Shown: positions 36,950-46,410, counted from the first letter of the stretch. The stretch: DNA of 64,000 nucleotides from Pseudomonas prosekii (GCF_900105155.1 NZ_LT629762.1:5837501-5901500); one strand, 5' to 3'. A program made the numbers and translations. Notes: a model not told the origin generated them from the sequence alone.

Positions 36950-37645
36950 TCAAGCCAGATCCACCAGCACAACTTCGCTGTCTTCGACCGCCGTCACCCG
37001 CAGCACCTGCTCATCCGCGACCGCAACGCCGTCTCGAGCTTCTGCGCGTAACCCGTTGACTTCAATCACCCCGGTCGCCGGCACCAGATAGGCGCGGCGC
37101 CCAGCATCCAGGTGATATTCCGCGGTTTCACCAGCCTTGAGATTAGCTGCGACCAAACGCGCATCTGCCCGAATTCGCAGGCTCTGATCGTCGCCGTCCT
37201 TGCCGCTGGCCAAGGTTACAAAACCTTCGCGTTGCCCTTTTGGAAACGGCTTGGCGCCCCACGATGGTGCCGAACCGGCTTCATTGGGAATGATCCAGAT
37301 CTGGAATATCCGCGTTTCGCTTGCTTCCAGGTTGTACTCGCTGTGAGCAATCCCGGTGCCGGCGCTCATGACCTGAACGTCGCCGGCCTCAGTGCGGCCC
37401 TTGTTGCCGAGGTTGTCCTGGTGGGTGATCGCGCCTTCACGCACGTAAGTGATGATTTCCATGTCGCGGTGCGAGTGCTGCGGGAAACCGGTGCCCGAGG
37501 CAATGATGTCGTCGTTCCATACGCGCAGGTTGCCCCAGTTCATGCGCTGCGGGTCGTGGTACTCGGCGAACGAAAAGTGGTGATGGGCATCCAACCAGCC
37601 GTGGTGAGCGCCGCCCAATGTTTTGAAAGGTCTGAGTTCAAGCAT
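36950..37645 (-). CDS. pirin-family protein (YhhW-like)
   Basis: A 231-residue bicupin. The metal ligands of the family are visible: two His in FPQHSHRDMEIITYV (about 56-70) and His/Glu in GTGIAHSEYN (about 97-106). It matches the E. coli YhhW/quercetinase-like branch in length and in the start LRPFKTLGGAHHGWLDAHHH. Such proteins can have quercetin 2,3-dioxygenase activity in vitro; the natural role is unclear. The 279-bp gap upstream to the helicase gene holds no other gene that I can see. Confidence 0.92.
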   Translation of the reverse strand: MLELRPFKTLGGAHHGWLDAHHHFSFAEYHDPQRMNWGNLRVWNDDIIASGTGFPQHSHRDMEIITYVREGAITHQDNLGNKGRTEAGDVQVMSAGTGIAHSEYNLEASETRIFQIWIIPNEAGSAPSWGAKPFPKGQREGFVTLASGKDGDDQSLRIRADARLVAANLKAGETAEYHLDAGRRAYLVPATGVIEVNGLRAEARDGVAVADEQVLRVTAVEDSEVVLVDLA

Positions 37646-37924
37646 GATCGTCTCCTGATAGGTCCGTCATGGGGCTGAGCGCCTGGGCCACGAATCACGA
37701 ACCGGTGGTTAATGGCGGGCATCATCTATCAGGCGTTAATCGATAAAAAGCGTAAAAACTGCTTCAAAACCATCCAATTATTTGATGGTTCGCGGCGCGT
37801 TAATAGTCTCATCCAGCCTTCACTTCATCGCATAAGCCAATGACCTGTAAGCATTTCACTAGAACTGCCGGGCAAATGCAGACACCATAGCCGCCAACAG
37901 CCTCACACCCTGGAGTCCGACCGC

Positions 37925-40429
37925 GTGCCGCAACACACCCCCGAGCTTCATAACTTCGAGCCTCAAACCTCTGAGCTTCCTCCCGAACTTCGGCCGTTAG
38001 CCGAGATGCCGTTGTTCAAGCGCCTGGCCGCGCGGTTCTTTGGCCACGGCTTGACGCGGTTGCGCGCGCAGCACCGGGCGTCGTGGCTGCACGGCCAGGC
38101 TGACGGTTTTCGCAGCGGCCACACCGCTGGGGTCGATTACGGGTTTAAGGAAGGCAAGCTCGAAGGGCTGGAAGAAGGCCGGCAGGTACTGCTGATCCGC
38201 GATTCGCGCTGCACCGAGCACCGGCCACCGAGTGTTGACGATCACCTGTTCGATGACTGGCGGCTGCCACTGAATGCCGACATCAAGAAACGTATGAAAG
38301 CCGACGTTGCGCGCCTGCTGCCGGCGCATGCGCAGCCGAGCGTCGCGCAGTGGAAGATGATCTTCAGCGACACGCCATCGACCTCGGTGATTGCCGGTGC
38401 CGGTGCCGGCAAATCGACGACGCTGGTGCTGCGCATTCTGTTGCTCAACCACTACCTGGGTTTCGAGCTCGATTCGATGACCGTGGTGACCTTCACCCGC
38501 GAGTCGCGCAAGGATTTCATCAATAAGCTGATCGAACTGTTTGGCCTCTGGGGGCGGTTGCTGAGCCTGAAAGAAGCGCGGGATCTGGTGCGCACCTTTC
38601 ACTCGCGGATTCTGCCGATGGTCCGCAGTCTGCCGGGTTTCGAGCGCCTGCAAGCCTTTGAAAACCTCAGCAATCGCCCGCAGAGTGGCGACGAAGAGGT
38701 CGACAGCAATCCGTTCGACCTGCGCATCAACGACGCGCAGCGCCAGCAACTGAACGCCTGCTACCACCACTTGTTCACCAGCGACGAGCGTTTCCGTGGA
38801 TTGATTCAGCCATTGTCGCGCCACGCCTTGCAGCTCAAGGAGCTGGAGCGCGATCACCCGGACGTGCAGAAACGTGTAGCTGTAACCGAACTCGCCGCCA
38901 AGCGCGATGAAGAACTCTGCGACACCATCGAGGACCTGTGGTTTCGCGCCGGCGCCTGGCCGATCAAAGGCATCGAGCCCAACCGCCAGACCTTCGACAT
39001 CAATGGCTCGACCTTCCATTGCCACGGCTATATCCCAAGCCTCGACGCCTGGGTCGTGCTCGGTTTTGACCCACGGGAAAACCCGCAGCTCAACCGCCCA
39101 AACGCCAAGCTCAGCGTCCGCGCCGAGTGGGCCGTAAAGCGCACCCTGTTTCAAGCTTTCTGTCGTAAGCCTTTGATATGGCTGGATAGTTACGAGTCGT
39201 CCAAGCGCGTTTTGGCGTCGCTGGCCGGTGATGCCAGCGCCGGGCCGGGCTTCGATTACAAGGTCAAAGGCGAACTGGCGTCGGCGCCGCTGCTCGACTG
39301 TTTTGTCGGTGCCGCCGGGTTCATCGAGAACCTTGGCCTCGACGTGCCGGACGCGGTTGGCCGCATGAGTTTCGCCAAAGACGATCCGGACCGGTTCTTC
39401 TTCGAGGCCCTGAGCCTGTTCTGGCGCGCCTTCGAAGATCACTTGCTCGATCAGAAGCCGCCAGTAATGACCTACAACCGGATGTTCGCGTTGTTCAGCG
39501 AGCACTCGCCGGAGAACCTCAAGCTATTGAGCAATGAGCTGCTGCGGCCTCTGGCGCATTTGATGATCGACGAGTTTCAGGACGTTTCGCCGCAGATCGT
39601 TTCCTGGATCCGCGCCAGTCTCGCCGAAATCCGCAGTCGTGGTCCGGCGATGCATGTCGGGCGCGGCGCCCAGCGGTCGTCGCTGCTGTGTGTGGGCGAT
39701 GATTGGCAGTCGATCTATGGCTGGCGCGGCAGTTCGCCGACGTATTTCATGGAGTTCAACAAGGAATTCCCGTCGCCAGGCACCACGCGGGTAATGCTCA
39801 GCGACAACTACCGCAGCCATCAGCACATCATCGATGCCGCCGAGCATATCGTTCGCGCAGCCCCGTCAATCTCAGGAAAGAAAGCCAAGGCCAGCGGTGA
39901 ACCTAAAGCATTGCTGCCGGTGAATGTGCTGGATCGTGATGATCAGGGCATGGCGCAGCGGCTGATGGAGCACTACAAACGCGGCGATTCTATCTTGATG
40001 CTCTATCGAAAAAGCAGCGATAAGTTGTTGATAGAACAGCATATTCAGCCTTTAGTTAATGTGGATTCTAGCTTGCCTTATGCGGACCGAAGGCTGAAGC
40101 AGCTGACGTACCACAGCGCCAAAGGCCTACAGGCCGACGCGGTGTTCTTGTTGGGCGACTGTCAGCACTTGACCAGTTCGCCGTACAAAAATCAGGTATA
40201 TCGCATGGCCGGATTGGGCAAGGCTGGTGATACCGAGGCTTACGACAACGCGCAGAAAGACGAGATTTTGCGCCTGGCGTATGTCGGCATCACCCGGGCG
40301 GTGAGCCATTGTTATTGGTACGTCGATGCTCAGGAGGGTCAGGCAGTGAACATGCCCAAGGCGTCGGACAAAGTCGGCAAGGGCAAAGCGTTCTTCGCCG
40401 ACCACCGCCAAAGCACAAAATCCGCCTGA
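37925..40429 (+). CDS. UvrD/Rep-like SF1 DNA helicase
   Basis: An 834-residue helicase starting with GTG (TGGAG 9 bases upstream). Motif I is AGAGAGKSTT (about 157-166); the DEXQ-box motif II is LMIDEFQDVSPQ; motif III is GDDWQSIYGWRGSSP; motif V-like TYHSAKGLQADAVFLLGD; and motif VI is LAYVGITRAVSHCYWY. An N-terminal ~130-residue region without known domain contains GFRSGHTAGVDYGFKEGKLE. It resembles helicase IV more than UvrD in layout. It stands alone, so a role in repair or replication restart is only inferred. Confidence 0.9.
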   Translation: MPQHTPELHNFEPQTSELPPELRPLAEMPLFKRLAARFFGHGLTRLRAQHRASWLHGQADGFRSGHTAGVDYGFKEGKLEGLEEGRQVLLIRDSRCTEHRPPSVDDHLFDDWRLPLNADIKKRMKADVARLLPAHAQPSVAQWKMIFSDTPSTSVIAGAGAGKSTTLVLRILLLNHYLGFELDSMTVVTFTRESRKDFINKLIELFGLWGRLLSLKEARDLVRTFHSRILPMVRSLPGFERLQAFENLSNRPQSGDEEVDSNPFDLRINDAQRQQLNACYHHLFTSDERFRGLIQPLSRHALQLKELERDHPDVQKRVAVTELAAKRDEELCDTIEDLWFRAGAWPIKGIEPNRQTFDINGSTFHCHGYIPSLDAWVVLGFDPRENPQLNRPNAKLSVRAEWAVKRTLFQAFCRKPLIWLDSYESSKRVLASLAGDASAGPGFDYKVKGELASAPLLDCFVGAAGFIENLGLDVPDAVGRMSFAKDDPDRFFFEALSLFWRAFEDHLLDQKPPVMTYNRMFALFSEHSPENLKLLSNELLRPLAHLMIDEFQDVSPQIVSWIRASLAEIRSRGPAMHVGRGAQRSSLLCVGDDWQSIYGWRGSSPTYFMEFNKEFPSPGTTRVMLSDNYRSHQHIIDAAEHIVRAAPSISGKKAKASGEPKALLPVNVLDRDDQGMAQRLMEHYKRGDSILMLYRKSSDKLLIEQHIQPLVNVDSSLPYADRRLKQLTYHSAKGLQADAVFLLGDCQHLTSSPYKNQVYRMAGLGKAGDTEAYDNAQKDEILRLAYVGITRAVSHCYWYVDAQEGQAVNMPKASDKVGKGKAFFADHRQSTKSA

Positions 40430-40456
40430 CCAAATCCCGATGCAAACCCACCCCCC

Positions 40457-40550
40457 GTGTAGGAGTGAGCCTGCTCGCGATAGCGGTTGTTATCCAGCAC
40501 ATGTATTGACTGACACCGCGCTTTCGCGACCAGGCTCGCTCCTACAGGGA
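40457..40550. repeat. REP pair, GTAGGAGYGAGCC class
   Basis: GTAGGAGTGAGCCTGCTCGC and the inverted GACCAGGCTCGCTCCTAC face each other across about 50 bases. This is the commonest Pseudomonas fluorescens REP type and lies between convergent genes. Confidence 0.8.
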
Positions 40551-40583
40551 ATCTCAGCGTTTTGGCGATTTAAACGACGCCCA

Positions 40584-40607
40584 CAAAAAAGCCCACTTCC
40601 TGTGGGC
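40584..40607 (-). terminator. intrinsic terminator of DUF1652 gene
   Basis: GCCCAC and GTGGGC form a stem around TTCCT; read on the minus strand it is followed by a run of six Ts. Confidence 0.7.
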
Positions 40608-40629
40608 TTCTGATCATCACCAACCACGC

Positions 40630-40902
40630 TCAGGCATAGTTCCTCAGCGCCATTGGTGGAATAAACGCTTCCAGCTCATCTTCCACCGCTTCGATTATTC
40701 GTTCGACATCAGCTGCGTTCATCACCGTCGCGCAGGGGATGCCGGCGATGGCGATCATGGTTTCGCCACTCGCACGGTCAAACAGTCGGGCGATCATGCT
40801 GCCCGGCGCGTCCATGCTCGCCTCGAAACCCATCGGATGAAAATGCCAGCGCATCAGCTGGCAGGCGTTGGGGAAGGTGACCTTGCTCGAACCTTTGTTC
40901 AT
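40630..40902 (-). CDS. DUF1652 family protein
   Basis: A 90-residue cytoplasmic protein with the DUF1652 hallmark: ACQLMRWHFHPMGFEASMDA (about 13-32), ARLFDRASGETMIAIAGIPC, then a helix VERIIEAVEDELEAF. The family is largely confined to Pseudomonas and has no known function. It is a single-gene unit. Confidence 0.9.
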   Translation of the reverse strand: MNKGSSKVTFPNACQLMRWHFHPMGFEASMDAPGSMIARLFDRASGETMIAIAGIPCATVMNAADVERIIEAVEDELEAFIPPMALRNYA

Positions 40903-41177
40903 GTGTTGCCCGCCTTAGTCATCGAGCGCTTCCATTAGCTCATGTGAGGAGGGGTAGAACCTTCATTGGCTCAACCGGTGAATGCAGTTAAAAGTAGCAC
41001 CCGCATGTTAAAAACACGTGGCTTTTTTCAGTCCGTTTAGCGATTGCCGTCGGGTTTTTTGATCTGTGTCACGTCGCTGGCGGGTTTGAGCAATAGGCCA
41101 TTACGGCTGCGCAGGCGCCAGACCATTGAAGCCGAAGCCGAACTTGGGCAAGCTCGGGGTTTTTCGCCGAGCCCTTT

Positions 41178-41993
41178 ATGCAAGTCGATGATGATGGCCC
41201 GCTGCAAACCCAGGCCACGGGTGAGACAGTGATGCGTTACCACTTGTGCTGGAAACACCGGGATCTGTACGGCGTGATGGCGCTGTACCACCCGGACATC
41301 CAGTACAGCGACTTTTTCCAGAACCGCGTGATGGGGCTGGACGAACTGCGCGATTACGTTCGAGACAGCATGCCGCGCAATCCCGATGAAGCACTGGAAC
41401 ATTCCGACCGCATTCGCCTGGACGGCAACACCGCGTTCATCCAGTACCGCATGACCTTGCGCGGCACCGACGGCCTGGTGTCGTTTCGCTCCAGCGAAGC
41501 GATTACCGTGCGCGATGGCCTGATATGGCGCGTTAATGAATACGCCTCGCTGGTGCGTGAGCAAGCGCCGAGCAAAACCGCGAACAACCTGCGCCCGGCG
41601 GCGAGTCGCCTCGGTTTGTCGCCGCGCCAACTGAGCTTCATGGCCGAAGACCTGGAGCAATACTTCCAGCGCCAGCAACCTTATCTCGATCCCGAACTCG
41701 ACTTGCAGCGCGTGGCGAAGGAGTGCGGGTACAGCCGCAACCAGATTTCCTATCTGCTCAACCAAGTGCTCGGGCAAAGCTTTTATCGTTACGTCAACCA
41801 GGCTCGTCTGCAGCATTTGCTCGCGGCGCTGGACAACGCCACGCCGCCGCTGCGGGTCGACGAACTGGCGTTCGCCGCCGGGTTCAACTCGCTGTCGGCG
41901 TTCTACAGTTGTTTCCGCCAGCACACCGGGCAATCGCCCAAGGCTTACGTCAAACAAATTTCTTTGCGTGCACGCGCGCACGACAGCCTCTGA
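41178..41993 (+). CDS. AraC regulator with SnoaL-like sensor domain
   Basis: A 271-residue regulator with an uncommon sensor. Residues about 10-130 are a SnoaL/NTF2-like fold (DLYGVMALYHPDIQYSDFFQ, MTLRGTDGLVSFRSSEAITV) rather than the usual AraC cupin. Residues about 150-265 hold the AraC double helix-turn-helix (DLQRVAKECGYSRNQISYLL, FAAGFNSLSAFYSCFRQHTG). ATG 41178 is the first start after an in-frame stop, but its ribosome binding site is weak. It lies 51 bp before an amine-oxidising flavoprotein gene, which it may control. Confidence 0.88.
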   Translation: MQVDDDGPLQTQATGETVMRYHLCWKHRDLYGVMALYHPDIQYSDFFQNRVMGLDELRDYVRDSMPRNPDEALEHSDRIRLDGNTAFIQYRMTLRGTDGLVSFRSSEAITVRDGLIWRVNEYASLVREQAPSKTANNLRPAASRLGLSPRQLSFMAEDLEQYFQRQQPYLDPELDLQRVAKECGYSRNQISYLLNQVLGQSFYRYVNQARLQHLLAALDNATPPLRVDELAFAAGFNSLSAFYSCFRQHTGQSPKAYVKQISLRARAHDSL

Positions 41994-42044
41994 CTTCACC
42001 CTCTAGGATCGACGCCATTGAAGTCTGGATTGGCGGAGTGGTGT

Positions 42045-43451
42045 ATGTCGGCGTGGCGCACGATCAGTTTGTGGATGGATCAACTCGACGAGCCGTTACT
42101 GGCGCGTCCGGCCCTGGAGCGGGACCTGGACGTCGACGTGGCCATTATCGGCGCGGGTTACACCGGGCTGTGGACTGCGTATTACCTCAAACGCCTGGCG
42201 CCAGATCTGAAAATTGCCATCATCGAAGCGCAAATCGCCGGTTTTGGTGCCTCCGGCCGCAATGGCGGCTGGCTGATGGGCAATCTGCTCGGCGAAGACC
42301 GTTTGCTCGCCGGTCTGCCAGCCGAAGAGCGTCGCGCCTCGTTCGATTTGCTGCACAGCATTCCCGATGAAGTGGAGATCGTCCTCGAACGCGAAGGCAT
42401 TAACTGCGATTACCGCAAGGGCGGCGTGCTGTATTGCGCGGCGCGTTATCCCGAACAGGAAAGCAGCCTGCGCAGTTATCTGGACAAGCTGCATGGCCAG
42501 GGCCTGAACGAAAACGACTACCGCTGGCTCAGCCCCGAGCAATTGGCGCAACAGATCAGAATTGCCAAACCGTATGGCGGTATCTATGCACCGCACGTCG
42601 CGACCATTCACCCGGCAAAGTTGGTTCGGGGATTGGCGCGAAACGTGGAAGGCATGGGCGTCAAAATTTACGAGAACAGCCCTGTTACGCAGTGGCAGTC
42701 CGGCAGCCTGCGCACAGCGAAAGCCTCGGTGCGCAGTCGCTGGGTGGTGCCGGCGGTAGAAGGTTATTCCGTCACGCTGCCGCCGCTGGGGCGTTATCAA
42801 CTGCCGGTGCAAAGCCTGCTGGTCGCGACCGAGCCGCTGTCCGCCGCGACCTGGGATGAAATCGGCCTGAGCCAGGGCCAGGCGTTCAGCGAAGCCAGCC
42901 GTCAGGTCACTTACGGCCAGCGCACCGCCGACAACCGCCTGGTATTCGGCGCTCGCGGCGGTTACCAGTTTGCCGGCAAGTTGCGACACGACTTCGACCT
43001 CTCGACCAGCGAAGTCGAGCTGCGCCGCTACCTGTTCGGTGAGCTGTTCCCTCAACTGAAAAATGTCCGAATCACCCACGCCTGGGGCGGCAACCTCGGC
43101 ATGTCGCGGCGCTTCAAGCCGCACATGCTCTGTGATCGCGCCAGTGGCATCGCGCTGTCCGGTGGTTACGGCGGCGAGGGCGTTGGCGCGAGCAATCTCG
43201 GCGGCCGGACGTTGGCCGACTTGATTCTGGAGCGCGATACCGAGTTGGTACGCCAACCGTGGGTGATCCCGCAGGGCGGCCTCGACGCGCTCCGGGCGTG
43301 GGAGCCGGAACCCTGCCGCTGGCTCGGTTACAACGCGATCATCCGCAGCTTTGTCCACGAAGACCAGACCCTTGCCAACCCGGCCACCGCACCGTGGCGA
43401 CGCAAACTGGCCAGCGGCGTGGCCGAGTTCATGGAAGGTTTCATGCACTAA
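42045..43451 (+). CDS. FAD-dependent amine oxidoreductase (PuuB/OrdL-like)
   Basis: A 468-residue DAO-family flavoprotein. The ADP-binding motif is VDVAIIGAGYTGLWTAYYL (about 29-47), followed by the AQIAGFGASGRNGGWLMG signature of PuuB-like gamma-glutamylputrescine oxidases and relatives. ATG 42045 has GGAG 6 bases upstream. It is followed by a cupin gene and a polyamine-binding protein gene on the same strand, so oxidation of a polyamine or a gamma-glutamylated derivative is the likely activity. Confidence 0.9.
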   Translation: MSAWRTISLWMDQLDEPLLARPALERDLDVDVAIIGAGYTGLWTAYYLKRLAPDLKIAIIEAQIAGFGASGRNGGWLMGNLLGEDRLLAGLPAEERRASFDLLHSIPDEVEIVLEREGINCDYRKGGVLYCAARYPEQESSLRSYLDKLHGQGLNENDYRWLSPEQLAQQIRIAKPYGGIYAPHVATIHPAKLVRGLARNVEGMGVKIYENSPVTQWQSGSLRTAKASVRSRWVVPAVEGYSVTLPPLGRYQLPVQSLLVATEPLSAATWDEIGLSQGQAFSEASRQVTYGQRTADNRLVFGARGGYQFAGKLRHDFDLSTSEVELRRYLFGELFPQLKNVRITHAWGGNLGMSRRFKPHMLCDRASGIALSGGYGGEGVGASNLGGRTLADLILERDTELVRQPWVIPQGGLDALRAWEPEPCRWLGYNAIIRSFVHEDQTLANPATAPWRRKLASGVAEFMEGFMH

Positions 43452-43480
43452 AACAGCGTTCTCAATCCACAGGTATTCCG

Positions 43481-43822
43481 ATGAGCATTACCCAATTCAA
43501 AAACACCGCAACGCTCCAACTGGATGAATCCAACCCCGTGGCCGTGCCGCTCGGCAGCCCGATCGCCGTGGCTTCGACCACCAGCGTCGAACGCGACGAC
43601 GGCGTCGAAACCGGCGTCTGGGAATGCACGCCGGGGCGCTGGCGGCGGCAGATTGTGGCTCAGGAGTTCTGCCACTTCATTCAGGGCCGCTGCACGTTTA
43701 CCCCGGATGACGGTGAAACCCTGCACATAGAAGCCGGCGATGCACTGATGTTGCCGGCCAACAGCCTCGGTATCTGGGACATCCAGGAAACCGTGCGCAA
43801 GAGTTACGTTTTGATTTTCTGA
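43481..43822 (+). CDS. small cupin-domain protein
   Basis: A 113-residue single cupin of the type found beside amino-acid and polyamine oxidases: GVWECTPGRWRRQIVAQEFC, HFIQGRCTFTPDDGE, IEAGDALMLPANSLGIWDI. It begins 29 bp after the flavoprotein stop. The open frame continues into the flavoprotein gene upstream, but 43481 is the start consistent with the family. Such proteins may bind a ligand or metal; no reaction is known. Confidence 0.88.
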   Translation: MSITQFKNTATLQLDESNPVAVPLGSPIAVASTTSVERDDGVETGVWECTPGRWRRQIVAQEFCHFIQGRCTFTPDDGETLHIEAGDALMLPANSLGIWDIQETVRKSYVLIF

Positions 43823-43880
43823 TTTTTGATTTTGATCTTTTGATTGCCTGCCAATAAAAACCCCATACAGGAATCGACTC

Positions 43881-44966
43881 ATGATCCGAAAAACCCTGAC
43901 TTTGGCTCCGCTGGCACTGGTTGCGACCCTCGGGCACGCGGCCGAGACCGTGAAAATCTACAACTGGTCGGACTACATTGCCCCGGACACCACCAAGAAC
44001 TTCCAGAAAGAAACCGGCATCGGCTTCAGCTACGACGTCTACGACAGCAACGAAACCCTCGACGGCAAGTTGATGACCGGCAAATCCGGTTATGACGTGG
44101 TGTTTCCGTCCAACCATTTCATGGCCCGGCAGATTCAGGGCGGGGCGCTGAAGAAACTCGACAAGGCGCAGTTGCCGAACTGGAAAAACCTGAATCCGCC
44201 GCTGCTGCAAGCGTTGCAGACCAACGACCCGGGCAACGAACACGGTTTTCCGTACCTGTGGGGCAGCACTGGCATCGGCTACAACATCGCCAAGGTCAAA
44301 GCGGTGCTCGGCGACAACGCGCCGGTGGATTCCTGGGACTTGATCTTCAAACCGGAAAACATGCAGAAGCTGCAAAAGTGCGGCGTGGCGATCCTCGACA
44401 ATGGCCCGGAATTGCTCCCCGCCGCGCTGAATTACCTCGGGCTGCCGCACCACAGCAAAAATCCCGAAGACTATAAAAAGGCTGAAGCGCTGCTGATGAA
44501 AGTGCGGCCGTACGTGAGTTATTTCCACTCCTCGAAATACACCAGCGACCTGGCCAACGGCGATATCTGCGTAGCGGTCGGCTTCTCCGGCGACATTCTG
44601 CAAGCGGAAACCCGTGCCAGAGAGGCGAAGAACGGCGTCGACATCGGCTACGCGATTCCCAAGGAAGGCGCGGCGATCTGGTTCGACATGGTCGCGATGC
44701 CCGTCGACGCCCCTGACGAAAAGGCCGGTTACGCTTTCATGAACTACCTGCTGCGCCCGGACGTGATGGCCAGCATCAGCAACCACGTGCACTACGCCAA
44801 CGGCAACTCCGCAGCCGACAGCCTGATCGACCCGGCAATCAAGAACGACACCAAGGTCTACCCGAGCGAGGAAATGATGGGCAAATTGTTCGCCCTCGAA
44901 GCCATGCCCCTGAACATCGACCGAATCCGCACGCGGGTGTGGAACAAGATTCGGACGGGGAGTTGA
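43881..44966 (+). CDS. polyamine-binding periplasmic protein (PotF/Spu-like)
   Basis: A 361-residue ABC-transporter substrate-binding protein. The signal peptide (MIRKTLTLAPLALVATLGHA) is cleaved near residue 20, and the mature protein opens with ETVKIYNWSDYIAPDTTKNF, the hallmark of PotD/PotF/SpuD. It presents putrescine, spermidine or a related amine to an inner-membrane permease that is not encoded here. With the flavoprotein and cupin it makes an uptake-plus-oxidation unit. Confidence 0.93.
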   Translation: MIRKTLTLAPLALVATLGHAAETVKIYNWSDYIAPDTTKNFQKETGIGFSYDVYDSNETLDGKLMTGKSGYDVVFPSNHFMARQIQGGALKKLDKAQLPNWKNLNPPLLQALQTNDPGNEHGFPYLWGSTGIGYNIAKVKAVLGDNAPVDSWDLIFKPENMQKLQKCGVAILDNGPELLPAALNYLGLPHHSKNPEDYKKAEALLMKVRPYVSYFHSSKYTSDLANGDICVAVGFSGDILQAETRAREAKNGVDIGYAIPKEGAAIWFDMVAMPVDAPDEKAGYAFMNYLLRPDVMASISNHVHYANGNSAADSLIDPAIKNDTKVYPSEEMMGKLFALEAMPLNIDRIRTRVWNKIRTGS

Positions 44967-45058
44967 GACGTCTTGTCTTGTAGTGATTGCGGCTTATCCA
45001 ACTGAGGGTTGAGGCTGTAGATTTGCGCTGATCTTTGGGTGGGAATGGAGGCAATGGA

Positions 45059-45517
45059 ATGCCTGTCTGTTTGAATGCGGGTCGGCTGCGCATAGGCCGT
45101 TTCTCTGAGCCAGGGCGGATTTACCTGATAACGGCTGTCGTTCACCAACGGCAGCCGTTTTTTGCTGATTGGCGTTTGGCCCGGTTGGTGGTGAAACAGT
45201 TGCGGGAGGCGCAGGAGGATGGTTGGGCGGATTTTTTGACTTGGGTGGTGATGCCGGATCATGTGCACTGCCTGCTGCAACTGCGCAACAGGACGCTGGC
45301 CGAAGTGATGTGCCGAATCAAGGCGCGCAGCAGTCGCGCGGTCAATCTTGCCTTGAGGCGGCAAGGGCGGTTATGGCAGAAGGGCTATCAAGACCGGGCG
45401 GTTCGCAAAGAGGAAGACCTGAAAGACCTTGCGCGGTACGTCATCCTTAATCCTGTGAGGGCAGGGCTGGTAACACGAGTTCACGACTACCCCCTGTGGG
45501 ACGCGTGCTGGCTGTGA
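45059..45517 (+). CDS. REP-associated tyrosine transposase (RAYT)
   Basis: A 152-residue Y1-type HUH nuclease. The HUH metal motif is VVMPDHVHCLLQL (about residues 62-74) and the catalytic Tyr lies in DLARYVILNPVRAGLV (about 126-141). ATG 45059 has GGAGG 7 bases upstream. It is followed at once by an array of REP repeats, which such enzymes recognise and nick as single strands. It is probably a domesticated, single-copy transposase that spreads or maintains the REPs of its own class. Confidence 0.92.
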   Translation: MPVCLNAGRLRIGRFSEPGRIYLITAVVHQRQPFFADWRLARLVVKQLREAQEDGWADFLTWVVMPDHVHCLLQLRNRTLAEVMCRIKARSSRAVNLALRRQGRLWQKGYQDRAVRKEEDLKDLARYVILNPVRAGLVTRVHDYPLWDACWL

Positions 45518-45523
45518 AATCCA

Positions 45524-46110
45524 GCGACTGCTGCGCAGCCGAACGCAGCCTTCGGCAGCTGCTACAAGGGATTGCGCTCACCGGGCGATCCGCGGTTTCG
45601 CCAACAACACATCCCCCCATGTAGCAGCTGGCGAAGCCTGCGTCCGGTCGCGCAGCGACCGCCGTGCGTAACGTTAGGCGACTGCTTCGCAGCCGAACGC
45701 AGCCTTCGGCAGCTGCTACAAGGGATTGCGATCACCGGGCGATGCGCGGTTTCGCAGGCAACACATCCCCATGTAGCAGCTGGCGAAGCCTGCGTCCGGT
45801 CGCGCAGCGACCGCCGTGCGTAACGTTAGGCGACTGCTTCGCAGCCGAACACAGCCTTCGGCAGCGGCTACAAGGGATTGCGATCACCGGGCGATCCGCG
45901 GTTTCGCAGACAACACATCCCCATGTAGCAGCTGGCGCAGCCTGCGTCCGGTCGCGCAGCGGCCGCCGTGCGTAAAGTTGGGCGACTGCTTCGCAGCCTT
46001 CGGCAGCTGCTACAGGGGATTGCGATCACCGGGCGATGCTCGGTTTCGCAGGCAACACATCCCCATGTAGCAGCTGGCGAAGCCTGCGTCCGGTCGCGCA
46101 GCGGCCGCAA
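45524..46110. repeat. tandem REP array beside RAYT
   Basis: The motif GTAGCAGCTGGCG recurs at 45621, 45773, 45925 and 46067, giving repeat periods of 152, 152 and 142 bp. Each unit pairs CGACTGCTTCGCAGCCGAAC...CAGCTGCTACA with an inverted GTAGCAGCTGGCGAAGCC, joined by a conserved spacer (GGGATTGCGATCACCGGGCG). Short open frames inside are by-products of the repeats. Confidence 0.85.
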
Positions 46111-46336
46111 ACTCTGTCAAAACATACAAATCCGTTAGTTGGTACGCGTAGTAGCAATGCACTGGCACTCATATTAATAAGTTGCGCAAACTGAGACGCC
46201 TTCGACAAAAAACAACTTAGGCATATTTAATTATTAAATAGCCTATTGTCTGACAATCCTTGCAAAACCCTCCCCTTAAAATATCTTTCGTCCGTTCCTC
46301 CCATGTTTCCGGGCATATTCCGTTGCACTTCGATTT

Positions 46337-46360
46337 GACGTCAAAAAAGTACTAGACGTC
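46337..46360. promoter_or_regulatory. paired GACGTC palindromes upstream of aprA
   Basis: Two perfect GACGTC sites 18 bp apart lie about 120-140 bases before aprA in an AT-rich leader (46111-46478) that holds no gene. They may be an operator for a dimeric regulator; the first overlaps a TTGACG -35-like hexamer. Confidence 0.3.
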
Positions 46361-46410
46361 TGATTTCAAATTGTGTCAGTTTTCTTTCGCCTTCATTGGG
46401 CGAGTGATAG

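Noticed and set aside
41037..41999. 320-codon open frame opposite the SnoaL-AraC regulator
   Set aside because: The plus strand encodes a clear AraC helix-turn-helix domain; the minus frame has no family features.
45572..46070. Repeated short open frames encoding SCSSWRSLRPVAQRPPCV-like peptides
   Set aside because: They are translations of the tandem REP units with no ribosome binding sites.
45524..46110. Regular 152-bp spacing suggests a CRISPR-like array
   Set aside because: Both the repeat and the spacer are conserved between units, the period is too long, and no cas gene is near; it is a REP array beside RAYT.
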